From contig JAKSUA010000001.1 in the NCBI GenBank assembly GCA_024409235.1, positions 171,067 through 235,066 on the forward strand: 64,000 bases of DNA, read 5' to 3'. Below are positions 1 through 7,894 of the stretch, in pieces. This stretch comes from Bacteroidales bacterium (GTDB lineage Bacteria; Bacteroidota; Bacteroidia; Bacteroidales; UBA1715). A program made the position numbers and the translations under genes. The notes under the pieces are model-generated. The model did no database searches and had not been told where the DNA came from. It saw only the letters and a list, made by a program, of their open reading frames with translations. The number at the start of each line of letters is the position of its first letter. Positions within the stretch are counted from its first letter, which is position 1.

Positions 1-352
1 GTATATGACCTCAGAAGAACATGACAAACATATTGCGTATGTATCACACCTTACACACGTCATTGCGTATGCTTTGAGTCTAACAGTTCAGGAAATAGAA
101 AAAAACGACAAGAAAAACATATTCGAGATGGCGGGCAGCGGATTTGCCTCTACAGTAAGAATCGCAAAGAGTTCCGCTGCAATGTGGACTCCTATTTTCC
201 GTCAGAACTCCGAATATCTAATAGATTCCATAGATAAATACACTGCTGTCTTACAACAAATAAAACAACTGATTAAAGAAGACAGAAACGAAGAACTTTT
301 TGATTTGCTTAGTGAAGCAAACAAAATCAAAGAACTTCTGGACAATAAATAA
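1..352 (+). CDS. tyrA: Prephenate dehydrogenase, C-terminal part (5' end outside the window)
   Basis: The frame is open to the left edge, so the gene starts upstream and only about 117 C-terminal residues are seen. The segment VSHLTHVIAYAL, preceded by EHDKHIA, is the signature of the all-helical dimerisation domain of prephenate dehydrogenase, which oxidatively decarboxylates prephenate to 4-hydroxyphenylpyruvate in tyrosine synthesis. The following helices (GSGFASTVRIA, then MWTPIFRQN) fit the same domain. The NAD-binding domain is not in view. In Bacteroidetes tyrA usually sits among aromatic amino-acid genes, which would lie to the left. The family call is firm; the gene symbol is an inference. 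Confidence 0.8.
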   Translation, partial: YMTSEEHDKHIAYVSHLTHVIAYALSLTVQEIEKNDKKNIFEMAGSGFASTVRIAKSSAAMWTPIFRQNSEYLIDSIDKYTAVLQQIKQLIKEDRNEELFDLLSEANKIKELLDNK

Positions 353-390
353 TCGGAATTCTCTACTTTATGTTATAAACGGACGAGCTT

Positions 391-407
391 TTCTCTTGAA
401 AAGAGAA
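391..407. terminator. Weak hairpin between convergent genes
   Basis: A 7-bp stem (TTCTCTT/AAGAGAA) with a 3-nt loop lies between the converging tyrA and DUF3108 genes. The T-tracts beside it are short, so a terminator role is only possible. Confidence 0.25.
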
Positions 408-415
408 CTATGCTG

Positions 416-1174
416 TTATTTCTTATCAACGATTGCCATCGGATATTTTACTCCCGAATATTCCAACAAGTCGCATTTTATTGATCCAATAAGGACATCG
501 AATTCCGCACGTAGAGGAAGCAAATTTTCATCATCGCTTACCCAGAATCTTACATCATCCTCGTGTTTGAACACACGTCCCACTTCCACTACAGGTTGAA
601 ACTTTAGAGCTTTAAACGTTCCTAATTTGGTAGTAACTTTATCTTTTCCCTTGTAAATAACCTGAAATTCATACAATTCATCAGCAAAATAAATTGTAGT
701 AGTAAGCGTGTCGTTCAGCTTCATATTGCGTAAGCCAGAACCTCTCATCTGATACAAACTTGAAATTATATCAAGCGTATTCACAGGAACTTCAACTGTA
801 CCATTTTTTTTGCTGTTCACGCTGTGATTCTCATGATTGTACGTAACTTCATCATAATATTTGTAGCTGTTTTCTTTTATGTTTCTAACAGCCTTTGACG
901 GTTTACAAGTAGTTGGATTAAAATAACTTTCATACACATCATTCATATCTAGGAACCAACGTACCATTCCAACTGTTTTTGCAGTAGCCTTTGAATGATA
1001 TTCACCAGATTTGGTTTTCTCAAGAGAAATAACAGCCTCTCCGCCATCCATTATTCCATAATAAAGGCTATATCTTAGATTTTCACCTGGTGCATAAGGC
1101 ACTTTCACTGATTCCTGTGCATGAACAAACATGCAGCAAATCATCAAAACCAAAGAAAAAGTAATTCGTTTCAT
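416..1174 (-). CDS. DUF3108 family secreted protein
   Basis: 252 residues from the ATG at 1174; longer readings start with TTG or with an ATG three codons upstream. Residues 1-20 (MKRITFSLVLMICCMFVHAQ) form a clear signal peptide. The rest matches the DUF3108 pattern of Bacteroidetes: an N-terminal PGENLRYSLYYG strand region, a VYESYFNP motif and a C-terminal segment with FWVSDDE then PLRAEF. The family is a predicted periplasmic or outer-membrane-associated beta-rich protein of unknown function. It lies 45 bp downstream of the ABC permease on the same strand and is probably the last gene of that operon, which hints at an envelope role but does not prove a link to the transporter. Confidence 0.75.
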   Translation of the reverse strand: MKRITFSLVLMICCMFVHAQESVKVPYAPGENLRYSLYYGIMDGGEAVISLEKTKSGEYHSKATAKTVGMVRWFLDMNDVYESYFNPTTCKPSKAVRNIKENSYKYYDEVTYNHENHSVNSKKNGTVEVPVNTLDIISSLYQMRGSGLRNMKLNDTLTTTIYFADELYEFQVIYKGKDKVTTKLGTFKALKFQPVVEVGRVFKHEDDVRFWVSDDENLLPLRAEFDVLIGSIKCDLLEYSGVKYPMAIVDKK

Positions 1175-1219
1175 AGCAATCATTTTTTCATTAATACTAT
1201 CCAATGATTGTGCCAACTT

Positions 1220-2563
1220 TTATTTCGAGTTTTTTAAAGCAGACAAGACGCTTTTAAAAGAAATCTTCTTTCCGTACATCAACATTCCGGAACGATATAA
1301 TTTTGCAGCAAACATTACAACTAAGCAACACATTGCTAAAAGCAGCACCACCGACAAAGCAACCTGCCAGTATGAAACGCCGAACGGCAATCTACCCATC
1401 ATTGCAATTGGAGATGTAAACGGAATTACCGACAACCAGAACGACAAAGTTCCGTTAGGGTCGGCAACAATCAACGGCAACAATGCCAACGGCAATAGCA
1501 AAGGAATTGTAACAGGAACTATAAACTGCTGTGATTCCGTATCCTGGTCGGACATAGCTCCAATTCCGGCAAATATTGCTGCATAAAGCAAATATCCAAA
1601 CACAAAGAAAAAAGCAAACGCAAGCAACATCACAGTCCAATTCACACCACTGAGTGCATCAAAAACATTTATTGCATAATCCATTGAAAGAGCTTCGGGA
1701 ACAATCACCTTTGCAGCAGAATCACTAACGCCAAGTGTTTCCGCCATTTCCGGCAGCTGTGCAGGCACATACGGTTCCGGAAACAAAAGATATTGAGCTC
1801 CGCCAACCAATGCAAAAGTCAGCACAACCCACAAAACAAACTGCACAAAACCAACACACCCTATTCCAAGAATCTTTCCCGCCATAAATTGAACAGGTTT
1901 CACCGAAGAAATTATCACCTCTACAACACGATTTGTTTTTTCCTCAACAACACCACGAAGAACAAGAACTCCGTACATGATGATAAAAAGGTAAATAACC
2001 ATAGTAAAGCCAGTGGCGACCAAATTCTTTTTCTCCATGGAACTTTCGTTTTCCACCGTTTCGCCCTGAGAGTTCCATTTCTGAACGCCAACAAACACCG
2101 GAGTAGTTACTTTTCCGATAGTTTCGGGGCGGACATCTTCCTTAATCAAAGCCATATATTCCAAATCACGGCGTAATGTATATCCAACATACGCTTTCAA
2201 CGCATTATCTACCCAAACATTTGAATAAAGAATCACAGAGTTAGAATTATATATGTTCTTAGGGATAAAAAGAACCGCATCGAAACCGGAATTTGCGAAA
2301 TCTTTACTTAGATCATCAACTGTAGCATTCACAACAACAGTGAATTTATAAGCTTCAAAATCCTTTATTGTATGTCCCAACAAATTAGATTCATCAATAA
2401 TTGCAACATTTTTCTCCCTGTTCTGTTCAAGTTTCTCAACCAGTAACGGAATTATCAAAACACCGGCAAGAAACAACGGTCCCAACAGAGTCATTATAAT
2501 AAAAGACCTGTTGAAAATGCGAGACTTGAACTCACGTTTAAATATTTTCGACGTTTTCCCCAT
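1220..2563 (-). CDS. ABC-2 type transporter permease, NatB-like
   Basis: 447 residues. Topology is typical of ABC-2 exporters: one N-terminal membrane helix (about residues 20-41), a soluble extracytoplasmic domain (about 45-175), then five or six helices to the C terminus. The segment VVEEKTNRVVEVIISSVKP at about 205-223 is the coupling region characteristic of NatB/YhaP permeases. The start codon overlaps the upstream ATPase gene by 26 bp, so the two are translationally coupled and form one exporter. NatAB-type systems export Na+ or hydrophobic or toxic compounds; the substrate here cannot be told from the sequence. Confidence 0.85.
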   Translation of the reverse strand: MGKTSKIFKREFKSRIFNRSFIIMTLLGPLFLAGVLIIPLLVEKLEQNREKNVAIIDESNLLGHTIKDFEAYKFTVVVNATVDDLSKDFANSGFDAVLFIPKNIYNSNSVILYSNVWVDNALKAYVGYTLRRDLEYMALIKEDVRPETIGKVTTPVFVGVQKWNSQGETVENESSMEKKNLVATGFTMVIYLFIIMYGVLVLRGVVEEKTNRVVEVIISSVKPVQFMAGKILGIGCVGFVQFVLWVVLTFALVGGAQYLLFPEPYVPAQLPEMAETLGVSDSAAKVIVPEALSMDYAINVFDALSGVNWTVMLLAFAFFFVFGYLLYAAIFAGIGAMSDQDTESQQFIVPVTIPLLLPLALLPLIVADPNGTLSFWLSVIPFTSPIAMMGRLPFGVSYWQVALSVVLLLAMCCLVVMFAAKLYRSGMLMYGKKISFKSVLSALKNSK

Positions 2564-3488
2564 TTTGCAGTGTTTTATTATGTTGTTGTACAGCCTGAAT
2601 AAAAATTTCGTTCATACTTGGAATAATCTGAGAAAACGACACTATGTTTCCCGACTTCATTAAGTACTGAATCACATCGTTTGTAGTAAGTTGCTGAAGC
2701 AATTCTATTTGAACTATTGTTTTATTTCCTTCAGCAGACTGATTCAAAATCTTAAACGACGGTGTTAAGGTAGTCAGAAACTTATCGTAATAACCAGAAA
2801 AGACCACCTGATATTTATTTCCAGCGTAGTTTTCCCTAATTTCCTGAACTTTACCGTTCAGAATCTGTTTCGATTTGTGTATCAAAGAAATATTGTCACA
2901 CAATTCTTCCACAGAATTCATATTATGAGTAGAAAGCAAAATTGTTGTGCCTTCATTTTTCAGACGCACAATTTCATTCTTAATAATCTGCGCATTTACC
3001 GGATCAAAACCACTGAAAGGTTCATCGAGAATCAACAACGAAGGTTTATGAAGAACAGTTGCAATAAACTGTACTTTCTGCTGCATTCCTTTCGACAATT
3101 CTTCCACTTTTTTATTACGCCAACCGCCTATTTCAAGTCTTTCAAACCAAGAATCCAACTCCTTTTTGGCAGCTTTATCATCCATACCTTTCAGCGAAGC
3201 GAAGTACAGAATTTGTTCGGCCACACGCATTTTTTTATAAAGGCCACGTTCCTCCGGTAAATAACCAATCCGTTCCACATCTGAAAAGCACAAAGATTTT
3301 CCGTCAATGAAAATCTCACCTTCATCGGGAAGAATCATCTGATTTAAAATTCTGATAAACGTAGTTTTACCAGCACCATTAGGGCCAAGAATACCAAAAA
3401 TCTTTCCTTCGGGAATTTCCATTGACACACCATCGAGAGCAACAGTGTCTGAGAAACTCTTTTTTATATGTTTTGCTGAAATCTCCAT
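2538..3488 (-). CDS. ABC transporter ATP-binding protein, NatA-like
   Basis: 316 residues from the ATG at 3488. Walker A is GPNGAGKTT, the signature is LSKGMQQKVQ, Walker B is LLILDEPFSGFD and the H-loop is LLSTHNM. The C-terminal 90 residues form the extra domain found in DrrA/NatA-type ATPases. An ATG nine codons upstream (3515) is rejected because it precedes the -7 promoter box at 3494-3501; the chosen ATG then has a leader of about 2 nt. The gene energises the permease encoded just downstream with a 26-bp overlap. Confidence 0.88.
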   Translation of the reverse strand: MEISAKHIKKSFSDTVALDGVSMEIPEGKIFGILGPNGAGKTTFIRILNQMILPDEGEIFIDGKSLCFSDVERIGYLPEERGLYKKMRVAEQILYFASLKGMDDKAAKKELDSWFERLEIGGWRNKKVEELSKGMQQKVQFIATVLHKPSLLILDEPFSGFDPVNAQIIKNEIVRLKNEGTTILLSTHNMNSVEELCDNISLIHKSKQILNGKVQEIRENYAGNKYQVVFSGYYDKFLTTLTPSFKILNQSAEGNKTIVQIELLQQLTTNDVIQYLMKSGNIVSFSQIIPSMNEIFIQAVQQHNKTLQNGENVENI

Positions 3489-3493
3489 ATATG

Positions 3494-3501
3494 CAAATAT
3501 A
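3494..3501 (-). promoter_or_regulatory. -7 promoter box of the ABC exporter operon
   Basis: TATATTTG on the minus strand matches TAnnTTTG. It ends only 5 nt before the ATG at 3488, so the mRNA should be leaderless or nearly so. Confidence 0.55.
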
Positions 3502-3636
3502 AAAAATATCGTCACTCACCACTTTAATCTTGTAAATATGTTCACTACAGCCCCGTTTTTTCTAACTTCCGTTGATTCATCAAAAAGACTTTTCATTTTG
3601 GAACAAAAACATGTTCATTTTTCAGAAATAATTTAC

Positions 3637-3644
3637 TATTTTTG
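3637..3644 (+). promoter_or_regulatory. -7 promoter box of pckA
   Basis: TATTTTTG matches TAnnTTTG. It predicts a 5' leader of about 60 nt before the pckA ATG. Confidence 0.55.
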
Positions 3645-3710
3645 CAAGGTTTGAGTTAGAAGCTCAGGCTTAATAAGTTAAGTATTAATTCATTAAATAA
3701 AGTACAACAA

Positions 3711-5312
3711 ATGGCAAATTTAGATTTGACAAAGTACGGAATTACAGGTGCAACTGTAATCGCCCACAACCCTTCTTACGAAGTATTGTTCGCAGAAGAA
3801 ACTAAAGCAGGACTTCAAGGTTATGAAGTAGGTCAAAACACTGAACTACAAGCAGTGAATGTAATGACAGGTATCTACACTGGTCGTTCTCCTAAAGACA
3901 AATACATCGTAATGGATGAAAACTCTAAGAACACTGTATGGTGGACAACTGAAGGTTACAAAAACGACAACCACCCAATGTCACAAGAAGTTTGGGCTAC
4001 TGTTAAAGATATTGCTAAACAAGAACTTTCTAACAAAAATCTTTATGTAGTTGATGCTTTCTGCGGTGCTAACAAAGACACTCGTATGGCTGTTCGTTTC
4101 ATCGTTGAAGTAGCATGGCAAGCACACTTCGTAACTAACATGTTCATTCAACCAACTGCTGAAGAACTTGCTAACTTCGAACCAGATTTCATCGTTTACA
4201 ATGCTTCTAAAGCAAAAGTAACTAACTACAAAGAACTTGGTTTGAACTCTGAAACTTGCGTTGCTTTCAACACAACTTCAAAAGAACAAGTTATCATCAA
4301 TACTTGGTACGGTGGTGAAATGAAGAAAGGTATGTTCTCAATGATGAACTACTATCTTCCACTTAAAGGTATCGCTTCTATGCACTGCTCTGCAAACTGC
4401 GATATGAACGGTGAAAACACAGCTATCTTCTTCGGTCTTTCAGGAACTGGTAAAACAACTCTTTCTACAGATCCAAAACGTCGTCTTATCGGTGATGACG
4501 AACACGGATGGGATGATAACGGTGTATTCAACTTCGAAGGTGGTTGCTACGCAAAAGTTATCGGTCTTTCTAAAGAACATGAACCAGATATCTACGGTGC
4601 TATCAAACGTAACGCTCTTCTTGAAAACGTTACAGTTGCTGCTGATGGTAAAATTGATTTCAACGATAAATCAGTTACAGAAAACACTCGTGTTTCTTAC
4701 CCAATCAACCACATCAACAACATCCAACCAGGATCATCTGCTCCTGCAGCTAAGAATGTAATCTTCTTGTCTGCTGATGCATTCGGAGTACTTCCTCCAG
4801 TATCTATCTTAACTCCAGAACAAACTCAATACTACTTCTTGAGCGGTTTCACAGCTAAATTGGCTGGTACTGAAAGAGGTATTACTGAACCAACTCCAAC
4901 ATTCTCTGCATGTTTCGGTCAAGCATTCTTGGAATTGCACCCAACAAAATATGCTGAAGAATTGGTTAAGAAAATGCAAAAATCAGGTGCTAAAGCATAC
5001 TTAGTAAACACTGGTTGGAATGGTACAGGAAAACGTATTTCTATTCCTGATACAAGAGGTATCATCGATGCTATCCTTGATGGTTCTATCCTTAAAGCTG
5101 AAACTAAGAAAATCCCTATGTTCGATTTCGAAGTACCAACAGCTCTTCCAAATGTAAACCCAGCTATCCTTGACCCACGCGACACTTACGATTGCGCTTG
5201 CAAATGGGAAGAAAAAGCAAAAGACTTAGCTGCTCGTTTCATTAAGAACTTCGAAAAATACACAACTAACGAAGCTGGTAAAGCATTAGTTGCAGCAGGT
5301 CCAAAACTATAA
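3711..5312 (+). CDS. pckA: Phosphoenolpyruvate carboxykinase (ATP)
   Basis: 533 residues, the normal length of the ATP-dependent family. It interconverts oxaloacetate + ATP and PEP + CO2 + ADP. In Bacteroidales the reaction often runs towards CO2 fixation during succinate and propionate fermentation. Visible motifs: the substrate-binding GRSPKDKY near residues 58-65, the P-loop [11 protein letters not shown] at 242-252, and the metal-binding kinase-2 motif [10 protein letters not shown] at 260-269. Codon use is strongly biased (ctt, ggt, aac, cgt), as in highly expressed genes and unlike its neighbours. It has its own promoter and a strong terminator, so it is monocistronic. Confidence 0.97.
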   Translation: MANLDLTKYGITGATVIAHNPSYEVLFAEETKAGLQGYEVGQNTELQAVNVMTGIYTGRSPKDKYIVMDENSKNTVWWTTEGYKNDNHPMSQEVWATVKDIAKQELSNKNLYVVDAFCGANKDTRMAVRFIVEVAWQAHFVTNMFIQPTAEELANFEPDFIVYNASKAKVTNYKELGLNSETCVAFNTTSKEQVIINTWYGGEMKKGMFSMMNYYLPLKGIASMHCSANCDMNGENTAIFFGLSGTGKTTLSTDPKRRLIGDDEHGWDDNGVFNFEGGCYAKVIGLSKEHEPDIYGAIKRNALLENVTVAADGKIDFNDKSVTENTRVSYPINHINNIQPGSSAPAAKNVIFLSADAFGVLPPVSILTPEQTQYYFLSGFTAKLAGTERGITEPTPTFSACFGQAFLELHPTKYAEELVKKMQKSGAKAYLVNTGWNGTGKRISIPDTRGIIDAILDGSILKAETKKIPMFDFEVPTALPNVNPAILDPRDTYDCACKWEEKAKDLAARFIKNFEKYTTNEAGKALVAAGPKL

Positions 5313-5340
5313 TCGATAGATTTTAAGTTTTCATAACGAA

Positions 5341-5371
5341 AGGCTCCATCCGAAAGGATGGGGCCTTTTTT
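5341..5371 (+). terminator. Rho-independent terminator of pckA
   Basis: An 11-bp stem (AGGCTCCATCC with GGATGGGGCCT, one G-T pair) closed by a GAAA tetraloop and followed by six T. It begins 28 bp after the pckA stop codon. Confidence 0.9.
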
Positions 5372-5455
5372 GTTTTCTTAGAGACATATAACGCCAGGTA
5401 TTAATACAGCCCCAAACAGGCTTTATCTGTAGTAAGCCAAATTCAAAAACTTTAT

Positions 5456-5463
5456 TATATTTG
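5456..5463 (+). promoter_or_regulatory. -7 promoter box of the candidate small RNA
   Basis: TATATTTG matches TAnnTTTG exactly. It predicts transcription starting near 5467-5470, just before the structured segment. Confidence 0.5.
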
Positions 5464-5469
5464 TTGCGT

Positions 5470-5667
5470 ATTGCAAAATGCAATATGACATATTAGAAGC
5501 ATTTCTTGCTTTTTCTTCGAATTGAGAAATTTGGCGATTTACTTGTGAGAAGAAATAAGTGAAGTAATGCTCACGCATAGCGTGGGCTTATCTTATTTCG
5601 TTCACAAAAGGTTACGCCAAATACCTTCAATTCGCGGGAGACAGTTAAGTTTCACGCTTTTTTTATG
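5470..5667 (+). ncRNA. Candidate structured RNA, rod-shaped (6S-like architecture)
   Basis: This gene-free stretch holds a nested inverted repeat. Five stems pair in order: 5518-5525 with 5627-5634 (8 bp), 5529-5536 with 5615-5622 (8 bp), 5543-5548 with 5602-5607 (6 bp), 5552-5559 with 5592-5599 (8 bp), and 5569-5576 with 5580-5587 (8 bp, one G-T). The result is one rod of 38 pairs with internal loops, including an asymmetric bubble (5560-5568 against 5588-5591). A promoter box lies just upstream and a run of seven T at 5658-5664 gives an end, for about 195 nt. That size and shape resemble 6S RNA and the Bacteroidales-1 motif, but I cannot confirm a family. It lacks the GGAA loop and AGCAGC motif expected of SRP RNA. 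It could also be a leader of the downstream DUF262 gene. Confidence 0.5.
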
Positions 5668-5708
5668 CCCATTGGTAACTAATAATCAATCTCTTATAAG
5701 ATTTAACA

Positions 5709-7544
5709 ATGGAAGCAAGTAAAAATACTTTTAATCAGGTTTTGACAAGTGGTTTTAAATATGTCATTCCCTTTTATCAACGTGGCTATGTATGGAATGA
5801 AGAACAAATAACTGATTTTGTTGATGGAATGCTGCAGATTTATGATAATGCGAATGAAAGTGAATATGAATATTTTATGGGAACAATCATTTCCAGACAA
5901 TTGGGACGAGACGCACAATATACTCTATATGAATTGGTTGATGGACAGCAGAGAGTAACCACATTTTTTTTGTTCTTTAAACTATTAAGTCTTATAAACC
6001 AATCGAAATATGCATTTTCAGTTGTTAAAGATATTAATGATAATCCGCCTATTTTAGTCCCTTGTAAAGCAGACCAAGATATTTATAATAAAATAATGGC
6101 CTTAGAGGATGACTGTAAAATCAAATATAAGGATGGTAAAATTGAGGAAGTTTCTACATCTGAGAAGATTACAACTAAGGAATTAAAAACATATCCGAAT
6201 ATGATTCAAGCATTTGATATTCTCCATGATAAGATAACAAATGAATCTTCTAAATTCTCATCTTTCTCAAAACAGACAATTGGCAATACAGTAAAATTTA
6301 TTAGTATGACTCTGGCTGATAAAGATGATCCTCAATTGTATTTTAATAATATTAATTCTCTTGGTGTTGTTTTGTCCACAGCCGATTTAGTTAAAAATGA
6401 TTTGTTCCATAATAATTATAATGATTACCAGAAGTATTGGGAGGCAACTTTTGAGTCAATAGGAAATCGAGGTTATTGGTATTCAAGTTCAAAACGGACA
6501 TCTGATTTACGTATAGACCAGTTGTTATTATACTATTTACAAATCAAATCATGGTCATGGCCAGAAACATATAAGAATCAGCCTAAAAAAGACCAATGGT
6601 CCAAAGGTAGGGGAGTCGCACAAAATTTTGCAGATTATATTAAATTATTGGACAATGTTAAAGACTCAACAGGCAAAAAAGTATACAATAATAAAGCAAG
6701 AACAACAATTGCAAAAGAACTTGAGGAGTATTCAAAAATATTCAGGAAAATTGTTCTTGATGGGCAATTGGGCGATTTACCTTCATATAATACAAAAAGT
6801 ATAGATGAAGAGTATGAACGATTGGCTTATCTGATAGAAAAGCTTAAAGTATCAACTGTCATTCCTTACATATTGTATGTGGCTTACCTCAAACCGAAGG
6901 ATTTACCTGATATATTAAAATATTTAGAAGCGTATCTCGTTAGACGTTGTTTGATGGTGGATAGGACAAACGATAATTTTAATCGTTTTTTTAGGGAAAC
7001 ACTTATTGCACAAAACGTGCAATCTCTAGATAGCTTAAAAAAAACATTAACACCAAAAGATAATTCATGTCGAATGCCTTCAGATAAGGAATTAACAAGT
7101 AGTATAGACTCTTTATCTTTTGATAATAATGAAGAACCAAAGGTGTTACTTTATTTATTGGAACTAGAGTTACAGAATGGTAATAATTTGAGTCTTAAAT
7201 ATCCTGATTATTATACTTTGGAGCACATGGTACCTCAAAAATTACATCCAAATTGGGATAAGCTTAAGAATGTAACAGAAAGAAGTATAAATAAGCTGGG
7301 AAATATGACTCTTCTTGATGGACCAAATAATACAAGTGCAAGTAACAAGTCATGGGATGAAAAAATGAATGGCTTTGGGAAAAAATATAAAGGATATGTT
7401 ACCTATTGTAATGGTATGATAACAATGTCCAATAAGTTTGGGAAGAATATACTCAATCCTCCTTTGAAGTCATGGAATGATAACGATGTATCAGAACGAA
7501 ACGAAAAATTAATATTAGAAATAATTAAGATATGGAAGTGTTAA
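5709..7544 (+). CDS. DUF262/DUF1524 protein, GmrSD-type (type IV) defence nuclease
   Basis: 611 residues. The N-terminal DUF262 domain shows IPFYQRGYVWN (20-30) and the nucleotide-binding motif VDGQQR (78-82), as in GmrS, SspE and BrxU-like proteins. The C-terminal DUF1524 HNH-like nuclease domain shows LEHMVPQ (from about 504, His506), then INKLGNMTLL and SNKSWDEK. Fused proteins of this kind restrict phages with modified DNA, using NTP hydrolysis to control cleavage. No methyltransferase, Dnd/Ssp or BREX gene is nearby, so it is probably a stand-alone type IV system. The gene is AT-richer than its neighbours, which suggests horizontal gain. The target is unknown. Confidence 0.85.
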   Translation: MEASKNTFNQVLTSGFKYVIPFYQRGYVWNEEQITDFVDGMLQIYDNANESEYEYFMGTIISRQLGRDAQYTLYELVDGQQRVTTFFLFFKLLSLINQSKYAFSVVKDINDNPPILVPCKADQDIYNKIMALEDDCKIKYKDGKIEEVSTSEKITTKELKTYPNMIQAFDILHDKITNESSKFSSFSKQTIGNTVKFISMTLADKDDPQLYFNNINSLGVVLSTADLVKNDLFHNNYNDYQKYWEATFESIGNRGYWYSSSKRTSDLRIDQLLLYYLQIKSWSWPETYKNQPKKDQWSKGRGVAQNFADYIKLLDNVKDSTGKKVYNNKARTTIAKELEEYSKIFRKIVLDGQLGDLPSYNTKSIDEEYERLAYLIEKLKVSTVIPYILYVAYLKPKDLPDILKYLEAYLVRRCLMVDRTNDNFNRFFRETLIAQNVQSLDSLKKTLTPKDNSCRMPSDKELTSSIDSLSFDNNEEPKVLLYLLELELQNGNNLSLKYPDYYTLEHMVPQKLHPNWDKLKNVTERSINKLGNMTLLDGPNNTSASNKSWDEKMNGFGKKYKGYVTYCNGMITMSNKFGKNILNPPLKSWNDNDVSERNEKLILEIIKIWKC

Positions 7545-7587
7545 GGCACGATTTTTAGTGAAGGCGTGGGTCGATGGCGTTCTTTTG

Positions 7588-7621
7588 GTTACTTTTCTTT
7601 CGCTATAGAAAGAAAAGTAAC
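7588..7621. repeat. Perfect 14-bp inverted repeat, likely bidirectional terminator or REP-like element
   Basis: GTTACTTTTCTTTC (7588-7601) and its exact complement (7608-7621) enclose a 6-nt loop, between the converging DUF262 gene and a small minus-strand gene. The flank 'gatggcgttcttttg' resembles sequence that I recall accompanying such hairpins repeatedly in other genomes. Its position suits a transcription stop for both genes; the lack of a clear T-run leaves a REP-like element possible. Confidence 0.55.
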
Positions 7622-7629
7622 AAGACATT

Positions 7630-7815
7630 TTATTTCCCCTCTCTTGCTAAACGAATTTCTTCGTTAATTTCTTCTAAGGTCATTCCTGAAAGACCATTTT
7701 TTTTCGCTTCTGCACGAAGTGCAAGAAATGCCTCCCAGCCTCGTTGCTGGATTTCTTTTTTGGGAAAGGTTCGTTTGCTTGTTGTTTGTTTTTCGGTTGA
7801 TACAGCTGTATTCAT
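7630..7815 (-). CDS. Small antitoxin-like protein, orphan
   Basis: 61 residues from the ATG at 7815; a longer reading adds 17 improbable residues. The C terminus GMTLEEINEEIRLAREGK follows the EINxEIxxxR pattern common at the ends of small antitoxins that pair with PIN or RelE-like toxins in Bacteroidetes. The N-terminal third is Ser/Thr/Lys-rich and probably disordered. No toxin gene lies on either side: downstream is the hairpin at 7588-7621, upstream a glycosyltransferase 80 bp away. It may therefore be a solitary antitoxin or a TA remnant. The assignment rests on the tail motif only. Confidence 0.45.
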   Translation of the reverse strand: MNTAVSTEKQTTSKRTFPKKEIQQRGWEAFLALRAEAKKNGLSGMTLEEINEEIRLAREGK

Positions 7816-7894
7816 AATTTTTGTTATTTGGTTGTCGAAAAATATGAATATTTTGGGAAAAAGCAATTGTTGCTGTCCGACAAACAGATAAAAA

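Noticed and set aside
3489..3515. Start of the ABC ATPase at the ATG at 3515.
   Set aside because: It lies upstream of the TATATTTG promoter box, and the nine extra residues do not match the family.
5518..5634. The rod-shaped RNA as SRP (4.5S) RNA.
   Set aside because: The apical loop is ATA, without the GGAA tetraloop and the AGCAGC internal motif that define SRP RNA.
5339..5708. A CRISPR leader or array in the gene-free stretch after pckA.
   Set aside because: The repeats are a single nested inverted pair; there are no repeated units with regular spacers.
7574..7891. Plus-strand open frame opposite the small antitoxin-like gene.
   Set aside because: It begins inside the hairpin at 7588-7621 and its translation has no resemblance to a protein family; the minus-strand frame has the antitoxin-like tail.
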